Shown here piece after piece: positions 13,715-21,757 of a stretch of 25,449 nt of DNA (its first letter is position 1; each line of letters starts with the position of its first letter). The position numbers were made by a program, and so were the translations under genes. Location of the stretch: contig CAKMNX010000019.1 of NCBI GenBank assembly GCA_927910745.1, forward strand, positions 1 to 25,449, given 5' to 3'. A model generated the notes under the pieces. That model was not told the origin of the DNA. It worked only from the letters and a program-made list of their open reading frames with translations, and did not search any database. The DNA comes from an uncultured Candidatus Saccharibacteria bacterium (GTDB taxonomy: Bacteria > Patescibacteriota > Saccharimonadia > Saccharimonadales > Saccharimonadaceae).

Positions 13715-14173
13715 CTATAACAATGTAAGTAAAAGAGCGGCCGATACAGCATAGAGGAGAGTGTATGTGATATGGAGTGGCATATTCCATGCAAGGTATG
13801 TTCTTACTGTCTTCTCATCATCCAATCGCTGCGCACCATTGACAAAAAATTCCGCCTTGGCAAAGCCAGTTACCATATGAGTGGTAAGCATGAGAAATGG
13901 AACAGCCGCTGCAACCACGAGTGGAGCCGGCCCTCTCGTATAGTTGGTAGCGAGAGAAATTATCGACAACATTGCGTGGCCAACCAATACAGCTGTGTGG
14001 TAGATCTGCACTCGAGTATTATTACGAAACAGTGCCCAATTTTGAGATGCGCCAGGTATCTTGTGTTTTAAAATATAATCAAAATAGCGTCCTAAAGTAA
14101 TAGTATACATAAGCATCATCCCAGCCATAAGAGCTGTATAGATAACCTGTACTTGTATCATGAGTGCGCCCAT
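13715..14173 (-). CDS. Four-helix integral membrane protein, function unknown
   Basis: This encodes a 152-residue protein with hydrophobic segments at about residues 5-25, 58-78, 84-103 and 130-150. Between them are conserved-looking polar motifs (F-R-N-N-T-R-V-Q-I-Y-H and W-N-M-P-L-H). It faintly recalls small DUF1772-type membrane proteins, but I cannot assign it. The ATG at 14173 has GAAAGGA 8 nt upstream. A GTG at 14242 would overlap the stop of the methyltransferase gene and lacks a ribosome site. It lies 68 nt behind that gene on the same strand. A decayed copy of its 5' end occurs at 11603-11690. Confidence 0.65.
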   Translation of the reverse strand: MGALMIQVQVIYTALMAGMMLMYTITLGRYFDYILKHKIPGASQNWALFRNNTRVQIYHTAVLVGHAMLSIISLATNYTRGPAPLVVAAAVPFLMLTTHMVTGFAKAEFFVNGAQRLDDEKTVRTYLAWNMPLHITYTLLYAVSAALLLTLL

Positions 14174-14241
14174 TTTTGCATTTCCTTTCTCAATGTCTGA
14201 ATCGTGAAGAATCACTTTTTTATAAGAGCGATATAAAGCCA

Positions 14242-15561
14242 CTACGTAAGCCGGTCAAGCACCACCAAATGCTCACTGTGCGGCGTGCGAGGGAAGAAGT
14301 TGTAGCCTCGGTGGTAGGCAATGCCATAGTGCGTAGCAAGAAGTGCCACGTCGCGTGCTTGGGTGACAGGGTTGCAACTGAGGTAGAGGATGCGCTGCGG
14401 CTGAGCAGTGAGGAGCTTGGTAATAACATCGGCATGAAGGCCAGCGCGTGGTGGATCGAGGATAATAAGCGCATCACGAGTAATATACTCCAGCGCTTGC
14501 TCGCTGGGTGCGAGAACGGCCTTGGCCTGGCCCGTGCGGCCTAGCTGCTGGATATTACGCTGCATCTCACGCACCGCATCAGCGTTGATCTCTACTAGTG
14601 TGACGTTATCACTGCCGATTGTGAGGCCAATCGTCCCTACCCCGGCATAGAGGTCGAGCGTTGGCTGCGACGTGCCATCCTGCACCGGGACGAACCGCTG
14701 CATGTCGCGCAGTGCTTGCTCATAGACCGGCAGATTAACCTGGAAGAACCCCTCAGTGGCATAGCGAAATGGCACGCCAAGAATGGTGTCTTGCAAGACA
14801 GGATCGCCAAAGCATGCCAAGCGCTCGGTGATGCGACTGGCTGGCGAACGGGGGTCGGAGTAGATAATCTCGCCGCCCTGGGCTGGCAGGGCCTCGGCTT
14901 CGTCTGGGCTGATAACATCGCCTAGGTGGTCTTTGGTGTAGAGCTGCCACACGCAGTGGCCGGCTTGGTCGCAGCGGATGAGGAGGGTCTTGAGCTGGCG
15001 CGCTGTCACTTGCTTGGTGCGCAGCAGGTCGCGCACCTGCCGGGCGAGCTGGTTGATCTCTGGCCGAGCTAAGCTTGTCCCGTCAACGACAATCTTACCC
15101 TTGCTCCCCCGCCGAAAGAACGCGAGGTCGAGCGTCTCGGTGCCATCCTCTGCCCTGTCGCTATACCAACTGAGCTCAACTTTATTACGGTAGCCATAGG
15201 GTACATCATCACAAAAAACGTCAATTGGCTCTGGCAAGACAATATCGTGCAGCTCAAAGGCCTCCTCGATCAGCGCTGCCTTATAATGCTGCTCGCTTGC
15301 CAGTGGCATAATTTGCCATGGGCTGGTGCTGAGGTAGCTCTCGGGGTCGCGCGGGGTGATACGCTCGGGCGAAGCAGTCAGCACCTCAGTCACCACTCCT
15401 TCGACGAAGTGTGATTTTTTCTTGGTGATGCGAATAGTGACGGTCTCGCCAGGTAACCCACCCCAGACGAAGGCTTTGCGGCCATCATCAAGCGTGCCGA
15501 GGGCTTGCCCACCACCGACGATCTTTTCGAGCTGGATTGTTGCGAATGTTGGTTTTCTCAT
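14242..15561 (-). CDS. TrmA/RumA-family RNA (uracil-5-)-methyltransferase
   Basis: This 439-residue SAM enzyme makes 5-methyluridine in rRNA or tRNA. An N-terminal TRAM-like domain (about residues 1-65, with G-G-G-Q-A-L-G and P-G-E-T-V) precedes the catalytic domain. That domain has F-F-Q-V-N (about 270), the SAM motif L-D-L-Y-A-G-V-G-T-I-G-L (about 302-313), D-P-P-R-A-G (about 370-375), and the catalytic Cys in L-S-C-N-P. The iron-sulfur cysteines of RumA/RlmD are not evident, so it resembles the cluster-free RlmCD/TrmA-like group. Which uridine it modifies cannot be told. An extended -10 box (TGG-TATACT) lies 8 nt upstream of the ATG, so the mRNA is essentially leaderless. Confidence 0.9.
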   Translation of the reverse strand: MRKPTFATIQLEKIVGGGQALGTLDDGRKAFVWGGLPGETVTIRITKKKSHFVEGVVTEVLTASPERITPRDPESYLSTSPWQIMPLASEQHYKAALIEEAFELHDIVLPEPIDVFCDDVPYGYRNKVELSWYSDRAEDGTETLDLAFFRRGSKGKIVVDGTSLARPEINQLARQVRDLLRTKQVTARQLKTLLIRCDQAGHCVWQLYTKDHLGDVISPDEAEALPAQGGEIIYSDPRSPASRITERLACFGDPVLQDTILGVPFRYATEGFFQVNLPVYEQALRDMQRFVPVQDGTSQPTLDLYAGVGTIGLTIGSDNVTLVEINADAVREMQRNIQQLGRTGQAKAVLAPSEQALEYITRDALIILDPPRAGLHADVITKLLTAQPQRILYLSCNPVTQARDVALLATHYGIAYHRGYNFFPRTPHSEHLVVLDRLT

Positions 15562-15569
15562 TATAGTCT

Positions 15570-15578
15570 AGTATACCA
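15570..15578 (-). promoter_or_regulatory. Extended -10 promoter of the RNA methyltransferase gene
   Basis: TGG-TATACT on the minus strand, 8 nt before the ATG at 15561. Confidence 0.6.
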
Positions 15579-15626
15579 TGTGTCGCGAGGTGATGGCGGT
15601 ATCGATGAGTGGTGCACGGGGCTTCT

Positions 15627-15839
15627 CTACTGCCCTTGCTGCCACTGCCAGGTGGTGACCATGGGGTGGTCGGTGTGGTGCTCGCGTACGTGGGCGAGGC
15701 ACTGCTCAATCGCTGCGTGGCAGTGCCCGGTGAGGCGCTGGGCATCGTCTGGAGAGATGACGCCTGTTGCGCTAAGACACGTTGCGGCGGCAATAGCAAG
15801 ATCATAGCGGCTAGCCTGCTGATGAATGAGGCTCGTCAT
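15627..15839 (-). CDS. Phosphoketolase-homologue C-terminal part in a shifted frame
   Basis: Seventy codons overlap the end of the main phosphoketolase-like frame by ATGA. The peptide matches the extreme C-terminus of the phosphoketolase family: S-R-Y-D-L-A-I-A-A aligns with D-R-F-H-L-A-x-D-V, and H-V-R-E-H-H-T-D-H-P-x-V-x-x-W-Q-W aligns with the H-x-x-Y-x-R-E-x-G-x-D-x-P-E-I-x-x-W-x-W ending. Adding one base near 15851 fuses the frames and restores the exact family spacing. It is therefore most likely the end of the same protein. Alternatively, a separate subunit could be translated by ATGA coupling. Confidence 0.7.
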   Translation of the reverse strand: MTSLIHQQASRYDLAIAAATCLSATGVISPDDAQRLTGHCHAAIEQCLAHVREHHTDHPMVTTWQWQQGQ

Positions 15840-17980
15840 GAGCGTGTCACCGCGCGTGCCAGGCCGAAGCTATGGATAGCAAACTGCCGACCATCGACCC
15901 CATAAGCAAAGAGCGTTGCAGCGAGGGAGCGCTCCTCACCCGGGTAGGCAATAATCACCGGTTTGGTCGTTGTGAGGGTACGGGCAAGCGTTCGCCGTGA
16001 AACGGGCTGAGCAAGCGTGCCAAAGCCACGCGGTGTGAGGCTCGAGATATTGACACAGCGCACCCGAGCAGCCGGGCAAGACTGATTGATAAGCTGAATG
16101 GCGGCCAGTACCTCTGTAGTAGCGACGTCACCACACGCGGCAAGCACAATATCTGGGCTGGCGTGGCTGGCGAAGTTCCACGTAGCAAGCCCCGCCTGCA
16201 TCTGAGCTCGAGCCGCCTTAGTGGTGAGCCAGGTAGGCTGCGTGGTATCGCTGGCATGCAGCACATTGATCACCTGCGTGCTCGACAGTATCATATCGAG
16301 GGCTACCACTGCGCAGTTGCTATCGGCTGGGAAGTAGACCGTTGTGGGGGCGTCTCGCTGATCAAGCGCATTGGTTACCTGCTCAGCACTCTGATGCGAG
16401 AGGATGGTGTTGAGGCTCGGTAGCGATGCGCCGCTTGGCTGGCTTGATAGAGCTGCGGTATACGAGCGACTTGCCGCGCTCATGTTCTCATGCACGGACG
16501 CTCCAACGAAGACGCTTTGCCTCCCCTGCTCGAGATAGCCAAGTTGCATACCGCGTAGCGCACCTGCCGCTGGGTAGCTCATCGTGTGGCTATCTGGCGC
16601 GTGTGGTGCTGCGCTGGGCTTATTACCCCACTGCCAGGCTCGCGGGCTTGACGCAAACCGCTGAGCGAGCGTACCGCTCTGTAGCGACGGACTTATAAAA
16701 AGCCGGAAGCTATCTAGCGCCGCATCCTTGGCAAGATCGGCCAGATACGAGCTAGCACTAGAAAGCGTATTGCTGCGCTGCGTGCCAGGTGGCGTCGCAA
16801 CGACCGCATAAGGCTCAATAGCCGGCCGGCGTAGTCGCGTGGCCGACAGGGCGGGCTGCGTAGCGGTGAGCTGAGCTGCACCTGAGGAGGGGTCATTATC
16901 AGCATGAGCTGCAGCCGTGTGTGGCAAGGCCTTCGTCTCGGCGAAGGTGAGATTGCCTGCTGCATCAAACAGATTCTCTGGCTCACACCACGCAAGTATC
17001 TGAGCAAGCCACGCCTGCGTGCCTGCCCAGCTCGAGTCAGCGCCATCTGCTTTGCGGTGAGCAAGCGCTGTCTGTGCCCGGGCAATGCTTGACGGCGGAA
17101 CATCGCCACTATCATGCTCGGCCGGAGCGAGCGAGTCCTCTTGTACTTTACGCTCATCTAGTAACGCCTCAAACTGCTCTGGAGTACGCACAATCAACAG
17201 CGGTCGGCGGGCTTTGTGTGGGCGTGGCTGGGCTGGCTGGCGCAAAGCAGCAGTGCGCTCAGCTGCCCACGCGAGCGCAGCAGTGTAGTCTGCATCTGGC
17301 TGGCGCGGGTCGGCTGTGGTGCAGTCAACGATTTGTGGCTCATACCCATAACCAATAAAAAGCGCAAGCAGCTCGTAGGTGGAAAGCGTGGCGAGCAGCG
17401 TCTTGGGCCGTAGCTGGACGATCGGGATAATCGTGCCGTCAGTCGCTGGGTTAAGGAGTTTTGCTAGGTGCCATGGAGTATCGTCTTGGGCCACCGCGCT
17501 ATCGATCAAACAGTAGATTGTTTGCTCTGGCTGGCCAAGTACTCTGCCGCTTGCCTGGGCGAGTGCACCGCCAAGACGAGCGTCACAGAGGTGTATTGTG
17601 CTAGATAGTGAGGTTTGCGGGTCGTGTGTTAACGTGCAGAGCGCATCAATCCCCGCTTGTGAGCGCGCAATATCGCAGCCAGGTTGCAACATATCATAGA
17701 CGAGCGCATAAGCGCGTGCTGCCGCCCATCGCTCGCGATCGGTAATAATCAGCGGCGCTGCGCCATTTGACTGATCATACTCCGCAATCTGAGCCAAGCT
17801 AAAGCTCAGTGCGAAGTCCGCCGCAAGCGCTGCCCGCAGCTCATCCGAGTAAAGCTGCTTTATATCGCTTGTCTGCAATGGCTGTCCAGCTGGCGGCGTG
17901 CGCCAGAGTGCACGCTGTGCTAGCACAGTATAATAGGCCGCTTGCCGGTAGCGCATCGTCATCCCACCATTCGTATCCAT
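15836..17980 (-). CDS. Phosphoketolase (XFP)-family homologue with degenerate active site
   Basis: The 714 residues align along the whole XFP family. Examples are K-L-L-N-P-A-T-D-G-T-I-I-P-I (about 180), F-I-G-Y-G-Y-E-P-Q-I-V, R-R-P-L-L-I-V-R-T-P, and the late P-T-W-L-T and A-C-G-D-V-A-T-T-E segments. Active phosphoketolases cleave xylulose- or fructose-phosphate to acetyl phosphate with thiamine diphosphate. Here the family's G-H-W-G-T-T-P-G, G-P-G-H-G-G, E-G-G-E-L-G-Y and G-D-G-E motifs are all replaced. The S-C-Y-E-A-F glutamate is lost, while S-H-Q is kept. It is probably a pseudoenzyme, perhaps structural or regulatory. TATACT lies 7 nt before the ATG, so it is leaderless. It is divergent from the Erm-like gene. 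Confidence 0.8.
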   Translation of the reverse strand: MDTNGGMTMRYRQAAYYTVLAQRALWRTPPAGQPLQTSDIKQLYSDELRAALAADFALSFSLAQIAEYDQSNGAAPLIITDRERWAAARAYALVYDMLQPGCDIARSQAGIDALCTLTHDPQTSLSSTIHLCDARLGGALAQASGRVLGQPEQTIYCLIDSAVAQDDTPWHLAKLLNPATDGTIIPIVQLRPKTLLATLSTYELLALFIGYGYEPQIVDCTTADPRQPDADYTAALAWAAERTAALRQPAQPRPHKARRPLLIVRTPEQFEALLDERKVQEDSLAPAEHDSGDVPPSSIARAQTALAHRKADGADSSWAGTQAWLAQILAWCEPENLFDAAGNLTFAETKALPHTAAAHADNDPSSGAAQLTATQPALSATRLRRPAIEPYAVVATPPGTQRSNTLSSASSYLADLAKDAALDSFRLFISPSLQSGTLAQRFASSPRAWQWGNKPSAAPHAPDSHTMSYPAAGALRGMQLGYLEQGRQSVFVGASVHENMSAASRSYTAALSSQPSGASLPSLNTILSHQSAEQVTNALDQRDAPTTVYFPADSNCAVVALDMILSSTQVINVLHASDTTQPTWLTTKAARAQMQAGLATWNFASHASPDIVLAACGDVATTEVLAAIQLINQSCPAARVRCVNISSLTPRGFGTLAQPVSRRTLARTLTTTKPVIIAYPGEERSLAATLFAYGVDGRQFAIHSFGLARAVTRS

Positions 17981-17987
17981 TGCTTCT

Positions 17988-17993
17988 AGTATA
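17988..17993 (-). promoter_or_regulatory. -10 box of the phosphoketolase homologue
   Basis: TATACT on the minus strand, 7 nt before the ATG at 17980. Confidence 0.55.
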
Positions 17994-18061
17994 CACGCTT
18001 GTGCTTGCTGACGGAATAGGTCGGGACGAGATTGTGCTCATTTACGACCCATGGGCTTGTC

Positions 18062-18076
18062 TGCTACACTACCAGT
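18062..18076 (+). promoter_or_regulatory. Extended -10 promoter for the leaderless Erm-like gene
   Basis: TGC-TACACT followed by exactly 6 nt and ATG at 18077. This is the same layout as at atpC. There is no leader in which a drug-sensing attenuator could form. Confidence 0.65.
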
Positions 18077-18811
18077 ATGAAACGACGCGTTGCCAGCCAC
18101 GGCCAACATTTTTTGCGCAGCCCCCGCGTGGCGTCTGTATTACTGGGCCATAGTACCATCCGCCGGCGCGATACGGTTTATGACCTTGGGGCGGGTAGCG
18201 GTGTCATTACGAGCGCCTTGGCGCGGCGCTGCAGCCAGGTGGTAGCGGTCGAGAATGAGCCACGTGCGCTCGATGCTCTGCGCAGGCATACTGCAGCCAT
18301 GCCACATGTCCGCATCATCGCGGCCGATATCTGCCAGCTTACGCTTCCTGCTGGGCCATATAAAGTATTTGCCAATATCCCCTTTGCACTCAGTGCCGAT
18401 ATTGTGCGGATGCTCACCACTGCTTCCACCCCACCACAGGCGATTTATCTCATCGTTCAGCGCCAATTTGCGTACAAGCTCGTGCCGAGCGACCGCCACT
18501 TCACAGCGGCGCTGGGTGCTCAGCTGGCACCGTGGTGGCAGGTGCGGATCCGTTACTGCTTGCGCCGGACGGACTTCACGCCGCCACCAGCGGTCGATAC
18601 AGTACTGCTCGAGCTCTTGCCGCGCACCGAGCCCTGGCTGCCACGCAGTCAGCAGGCAGCGTACGGCCGGTTTGTCACGCAACACTACGCCCAGCCGCGG
18701 CGCTTCGCCGCCCTGCCGCGAGCCCAGCTTGGCATCAACTCTGAACGTAAGCCGTCAGAGCTCCAGCCCAAGCAGTGGGTGCAGCTGTATCAAGCAATGC
18801 AGATGAAATAA
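18077..18811 (+). CDS. rRNA adenine N6-methyltransferase, Erm/KsgA family (Erm-like)
   Basis: This encodes a 244-residue SAM enzyme. Motif order is G-Q-H-F-L-R near residue 8, SAM motif Y-D-L-G-A-G-S-G-V-I-T (about 34-44), the acidic ribose-binding V-E-N-E (about 58-61), A-D-I near residue 82, and the catalytic N-I-P-F-A-L-S (about 98-104). KsgA usually has N-L-P-Y-N. The N-I-P-F form and the C-terminal end (S-E-L-Q-P-K-Q-W-V-Q-L-Y) fit actinobacterial Erm enzymes better. Erm methylates A2058 of 23S rRNA and gives macrolide-lincosamide resistance. KsgA modifies 16S rRNA during ribosome assembly. The start at 18077 is favoured over one 45 nt upstream by the leaderless promoter. Confidence 0.82.
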   Translation: MKRRVASHGQHFLRSPRVASVLLGHSTIRRRDTVYDLGAGSGVITSALARRCSQVVAVENEPRALDALRRHTAAMPHVRIIAADICQLTLPAGPYKVFANIPFALSADIVRMLTTASTPPQAIYLIVQRQFAYKLVPSDRHFTAALGAQLAPWWQVRIRYCLRRTDFTPPPAVDTVLLELLPRTEPWLPRSQQAAYGRFVTQHYAQPRRFAALPRAQLGINSERKPSELQPKQWVQLYQAMQMK

Positions 18812-18865
18812 TAATAAACTTTCTAAACCAGGGTGAGCGGTCTACTGGCAAATACCCCACGACAC

Positions 18866-20326
18866 CTATAGTGGCTCGTACTGATAAAACCGGTTGCTGT
18901 CGTGTGCACGTGCATTGGTAATAATATGTGCTGGGCGCGTTAGATCGCGATGTTGCTGGCGGTAAGCACGCGTTGCAGTAAAGACAGTTTGCTGCTCGGG
19001 CACAGTAGTAACAACGCGCAATCGGTCGTTATAGCGGGCAATCATTTCATACATTGGTCGCTCCGTCTCAGTCACGGCAAGTGTCATAGGGCGATCGACA
19101 CGCACATTGTCACCCTGGAGTTGGTCGTTGAGAAGCTTGACGTCGCTCGAGTAGTGAGCAAGAACATCTGGATTGTAGCGATACGTCTCGGCATAGCGTC
19201 CGATACCAGTAAGGGTAAGCCCACCAATTAAGAGCGCCATAGGCAGTAACCCAGCCACCCGGGCATATGGATTGCGTGGAAACATCTGGTACCAGTGGTT
19301 AATCAGCCACGCCACGCCAAATGCAATGATGATCGCCACCACCGGAAAGAGTGAGGTTACCAGCTGTGGATTGATAATCACTACGCCCAGTAACGGCAAT
19401 CCCACCAGGAGCGCTGCATAGCTGCGAGCTGTGTAGTAGTGGCTCAGGAGCGAGGCAAGACCAATCAGCATAATTAGAATCATACCGACCGAGTACAATG
19501 GCTGCACAAGGTATGATTTGTTTGACGTAAAGAGCCCAAAGAGCGTCGTGCCAAGGTGGCGAAGGTTTGCCCCCACATTGATCGATTCGAGCGGCAAGCC
19601 AAAGAGCTGCTTGAGTACATCATGGTTAGTGATGCTTGCGTAGATAAGGGGCAGCATCGCCACGAGGCCAATGACGGCTGCCAGAGCAAGACGGCTGCGC
19701 TGCACGCGCAGAATTGTATAGCGAGCGTGCGGATGAGACACCCCCAGAATCCCAAGCGCAACAACGACATAGATACCAAGTGGCGCATACAGCAGGAGTG
19801 CCGCCAGCACACAGGCCGTCACTTTCCAGAGAGTGGAGAGAAACTTCTTCGTCCGAATGGCGCGCGTTGCAGCATAGAGCAGCCACACAGTGAGGCAGCT
19901 AAAAAGTATAGCTGGCGTGCCATCTTGCGCCAAGAAAAGAAACTGCGCCGTCATCGTCACGAGGATCGTTGTAATAAGCGCAATGTTCCGGGAAAACCAG
20001 GAGCGAAATAGAAGGAGTAACCCAAGCGCTGTCATCAAAGCAATCGCCATAGATGGTAGCTTCACCGACAGTGGTGTCACGCCGAGCACTGCAAAGCTTA
20101 ATTTTTGCAAGCCATGATATGGCGCATTGATAACCATAGCGGGAGTAAGATTCTGGAAGGATAATTGGCTGCTTTGCAGCGCGCTATCGAGCTCACCTTG
20201 TCGCAACTCACCAGGGATAAACAGCCCAGCCAGCACAACTGCCGCAATAATTGCTACCACTACAAAGCCATAGCCGAGGCCATACCGCCAGCGGTACAAA
20301 TGATAGTCGACAACTTGCTTTGCCAT
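18866..20326 (-). CDS. ArnT/PMT-like multi-pass membrane glycosyltransferase
   Basis: This encodes a 486-residue protein with roughly ten or more membrane helices between residues 15 and 370, then an extracytoplasmic C-terminal domain of about 110 residues. The stretch V-K-L-P-S-M-A-I-A-L-M-T-A-L-G-L-L-L-L-F and the following A-L-I-T-T-I-L-V helices are typical of GT-C enzymes of the ArnT/PMT (GT39/GT83) type, which use polyprenyl-phosphate sugars. The usual acidic Asp-Glu pair in the first loop is not clear, so activity is uncertain. It may decorate a cell-surface polymer or protein. TATAAT (20335-20340) lies 8 nt before the ATG. It converges with the Erm-like gene over 54 bp without an obvious terminator. 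Confidence 0.72.
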   Translation of the reverse strand: MAKQVVDYHLYRWRYGLGYGFVVVAIIAAVVLAGLFIPGELRQGELDSALQSSQLSFQNLTPAMVINAPYHGLQKLSFAVLGVTPLSVKLPSMAIALMTALGLLLLFRSWFSRNIALITTILVTMTAQFLFLAQDGTPAILFSCLTVWLLYAATRAIRTKKFLSTLWKVTACVLAALLLYAPLGIYVVVALGILGVSHPHARYTILRVQRSRLALAAVIGLVAMLPLIYASITNHDVLKQLFGLPLESINVGANLRHLGTTLFGLFTSNKSYLVQPLYSVGMILIMLIGLASLLSHYYTARSYAALLVGLPLLGVVIINPQLVTSLFPVVAIIIAFGVAWLINHWYQMFPRNPYARVAGLLPMALLIGGLTLTGIGRYAETYRYNPDVLAHYSSDVKLLNDQLQGDNVRVDRPMTLAVTETERPMYEMIARYNDRLRVVTTVPEQQTVFTATRAYRQQHRDLTRPAHIITNARAHDSNRFYQYEPL

Positions 20327-20334
20327 ATTGCCCT

Positions 20335-20340
20335 ATTATA
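20335..20340 (-). promoter_or_regulatory. -10 box of the ArnT/PMT-like gene
   Basis: TATAAT on the minus strand, 8 nt before the ATG at 20326. Confidence 0.6.
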
Positions 20341-20359
20341 CCCGAGTTTGCGGGGGTGC

Positions 20360-20872
20360 TCAAGAGCGAACCGCCTGCCCTTTGCGCGTTCGCAGCAGCA
20401 CATACCACAGATAGAGCGAGCCAAGACCAGAGATAGTGAGGCCAAGAGCAGCACCAGCCGTCGTCTGGAGGAAAGTGTGTGGGCCGAATCCATCTTTAAC
20501 AAAATAGTGGTGATAGAGATATACGGCCGCTAATGCGACAAAATAACCAAGGATGGCCACAAACGCTGCTGCTTGCTGACGGTACGGCGCAATCGCTGAA
20601 CGCAACGTGCGAATAATGACATAGACAGCTTGCACGACAAGGTTGATTGCATAAACAAACATAATGAACATGGTGATATACACATGTGGCTCTGTCCTCT
20701 CAAAGCCAGTTGACGTGATGTAAATACCCATTGCTTCAACAAGAGTGAGAAAAACGCCAATAAGGGTAATCCCGCAGCAGACAAGAATTATAGCGAGGCG
20801 CTCAATGATTCTGCGCTGCTGTTTGGTTTGGATTGTCTGAGTTGTAACGGTTGTTGTGTGGGATGTGGCCAT
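20360..20872 (-). CDS. Small four-helix membrane protein (170 residues)
   Basis: A Thr/Gln-rich cytoplasmic N-terminus (about 1-23) precedes Q-R-R-I-I-E-R-L and four hydrophobic segments at about 26-52, 65-88, 103-118 and 135-157. The end L-G-S-L-Y-L-W-Y-V-L resembles the ends of the two neighbouring membrane proteins (A-I-Y-L-W-Y, A-V-C-M-W-Y), so the three may be distantly related. AAAGGAGG lies 5 nt before the ATG, and TGC-TATAAT about 40 nt upstream gives a short leader. It is therefore not leaderless, unlike the housekeeping genes. Function unknown. Confidence 0.7.
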   Translation of the reverse strand: MATSHTTTVTTQTIQTKQQRRIIERLAIILVCCGITLIGVFLTLVEAMGIYITSTGFERTEPHVYITMFIMFVYAINLVVQAVYVIIRTLRSAIAPYRQQAAAFVAILGYFVALAAVYLYHHYFVKDGFGPHTFLQTTAGAALGLTISGLGSLYLWYVLLRTRKGQAVRS

Positions 20873-21008
20873 AGATGCCTCCTTTATTGCGCTAGGCTGC
20901 TTGTGATTGTATTATAGCAAGGTTGCACAAAGGATACATTTCCTCTGCCTCTCGAGGACTAAACGTAATGTAGATAGTAGTATCATAGCGAGACCACAAA
21001 CAGAGGCG

Positions 21009-21551
21009 TTATGTGAGCGATATAGCCTTGTCATTATTCGCTTGTCTCATCGATGCCGATTGTCCCAACTGATACCACAGGTATATTGCGCCGAGTGTGA
21101 CCATGATAATACCCATCAGTACCGCTAGAGGATTGGCGAATGCCATGATGTCCTGCTGTGATTGATTATGTATGAGTGTATTGTATCCTATCTCGACACC
21201 CGCGAGCAGTGGATAGAGCAGTGTAACACCGAGCCCAAACCCTTCCTCGTGGTAGCGCTGCCCCGAGCGACGGGTGTAAGTATGGATTAGCGCAATTGCC
21301 TCAATAATGAGGGCAATCCCGAGTATCCAAAATAAGCCTACAACGACATATTCTATCCAAATCAAGAATGCAAACGGCCCAATGGCAGAGACTGCTACTG
21401 CCCAGCCAAGATAGATGAGCCACCCAGCAGTGCCAAGGAGACTGAGTGCTCCACCAACCATCGCACAGCGAACCAGTGGTGGGCAGGACGGTAAGGGTGA
21501 AGATGATTCTTTAGTGAGTTGTGTGCGTGGTGATGTCGTGCGAGCTGCCAT
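21009..21551 (-). CDS. Small four-helix membrane protein, tandem paralogue 1
   Basis: This encodes 180 residues. A disordered Ser/Thr/Pro start is followed by C-P-P-L-V-R and hydrophobic segments at about 32-55, 60-90, 108-122 and 140-160. It shares long blocks with the protein at 21758-22282: S-S-P-L-x-S-C-P-P-L-V-R, L-G-T-A-G-W-L-I-Y-L-G-W, and Q-R-Y-x-E-E-G-F. The ribosome site is TAGGAGG, and an extended -10 (TGC-TATAGG) lies just upstream of it. The sequence before that is a copy of the dnaB end, so gene and flank were duplicated together. Function unknown. Confidence 0.72.
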   Translation of the reverse strand: MAARTTSPRTQLTKESSSPLPSCPPLVRCAMVGGALSLLGTAGWLIYLGWAVAVSAIGPFAFLIWIEYVVVGLFWILGIALIIEAIALIHTYTRRSGQRYHEEGFGLGVTLLYPLLAGVEIGYNTLIHNQSQQDIMAFANPLAVLMGIIMVTLGAIYLWYQLGQSASMRQANNDKAISLT

Positions 21552-21590
21552 TGCTGTGGTCCTCCTATGTGTAATACCTATAGCATAGCA

Positions 21591-21710
21591 TTAATCATGC
21601 CGCCTGTCGAGACTCATAAAGCGTAGGCGCTCGATGATTCTGCGCTGCCCCAGTGGAGGATGCTTGAGATGGATCGTTTGCACTGGGGTGGTTTGTGTTT
21701 GAGTTGTCAT
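21591..21710 (-). CDS. 39-codon chimeric ORF: membrane-gene start fused to a dnaB tail
   Basis: ATG at 21710 has GAGGAG 6 nt upstream, and the frame ends TAA at 21591-21593. The first part (M-T-T-Q-T-Q-T-T and then Q-R-R-I-I-E-R-L) resembles the N-terminus of the 170-residue membrane protein at 20872. The last part (R-L-R-F-M-S-L-D-R-R-H-D and stop) equals the C-terminus of DnaB. The join lies at a shared GAGCG(C/G)CT, which encodes Glu-Arg-Leu in both. It may be translated, but is best read as a recombination scar. Confidence 0.6.
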   Translation of the reverse strand: MTTQTQTTPVQTIHLKHPPLGQRRIIERLRFMSLDRRHD

Positions 21711-21757
21711 AGTATTCTCCTCGCTATGTATGTGCAATAATCGCTAATGTGGTACGT

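Noticed and set aside
15488..15805. 105-codon minus-strand frame between the phosphoketolase homologue and the methyltransferase gene
   Set aside because: Its translation is low-complexity and it competes with the frame that matches the phosphoketolase C-terminus.
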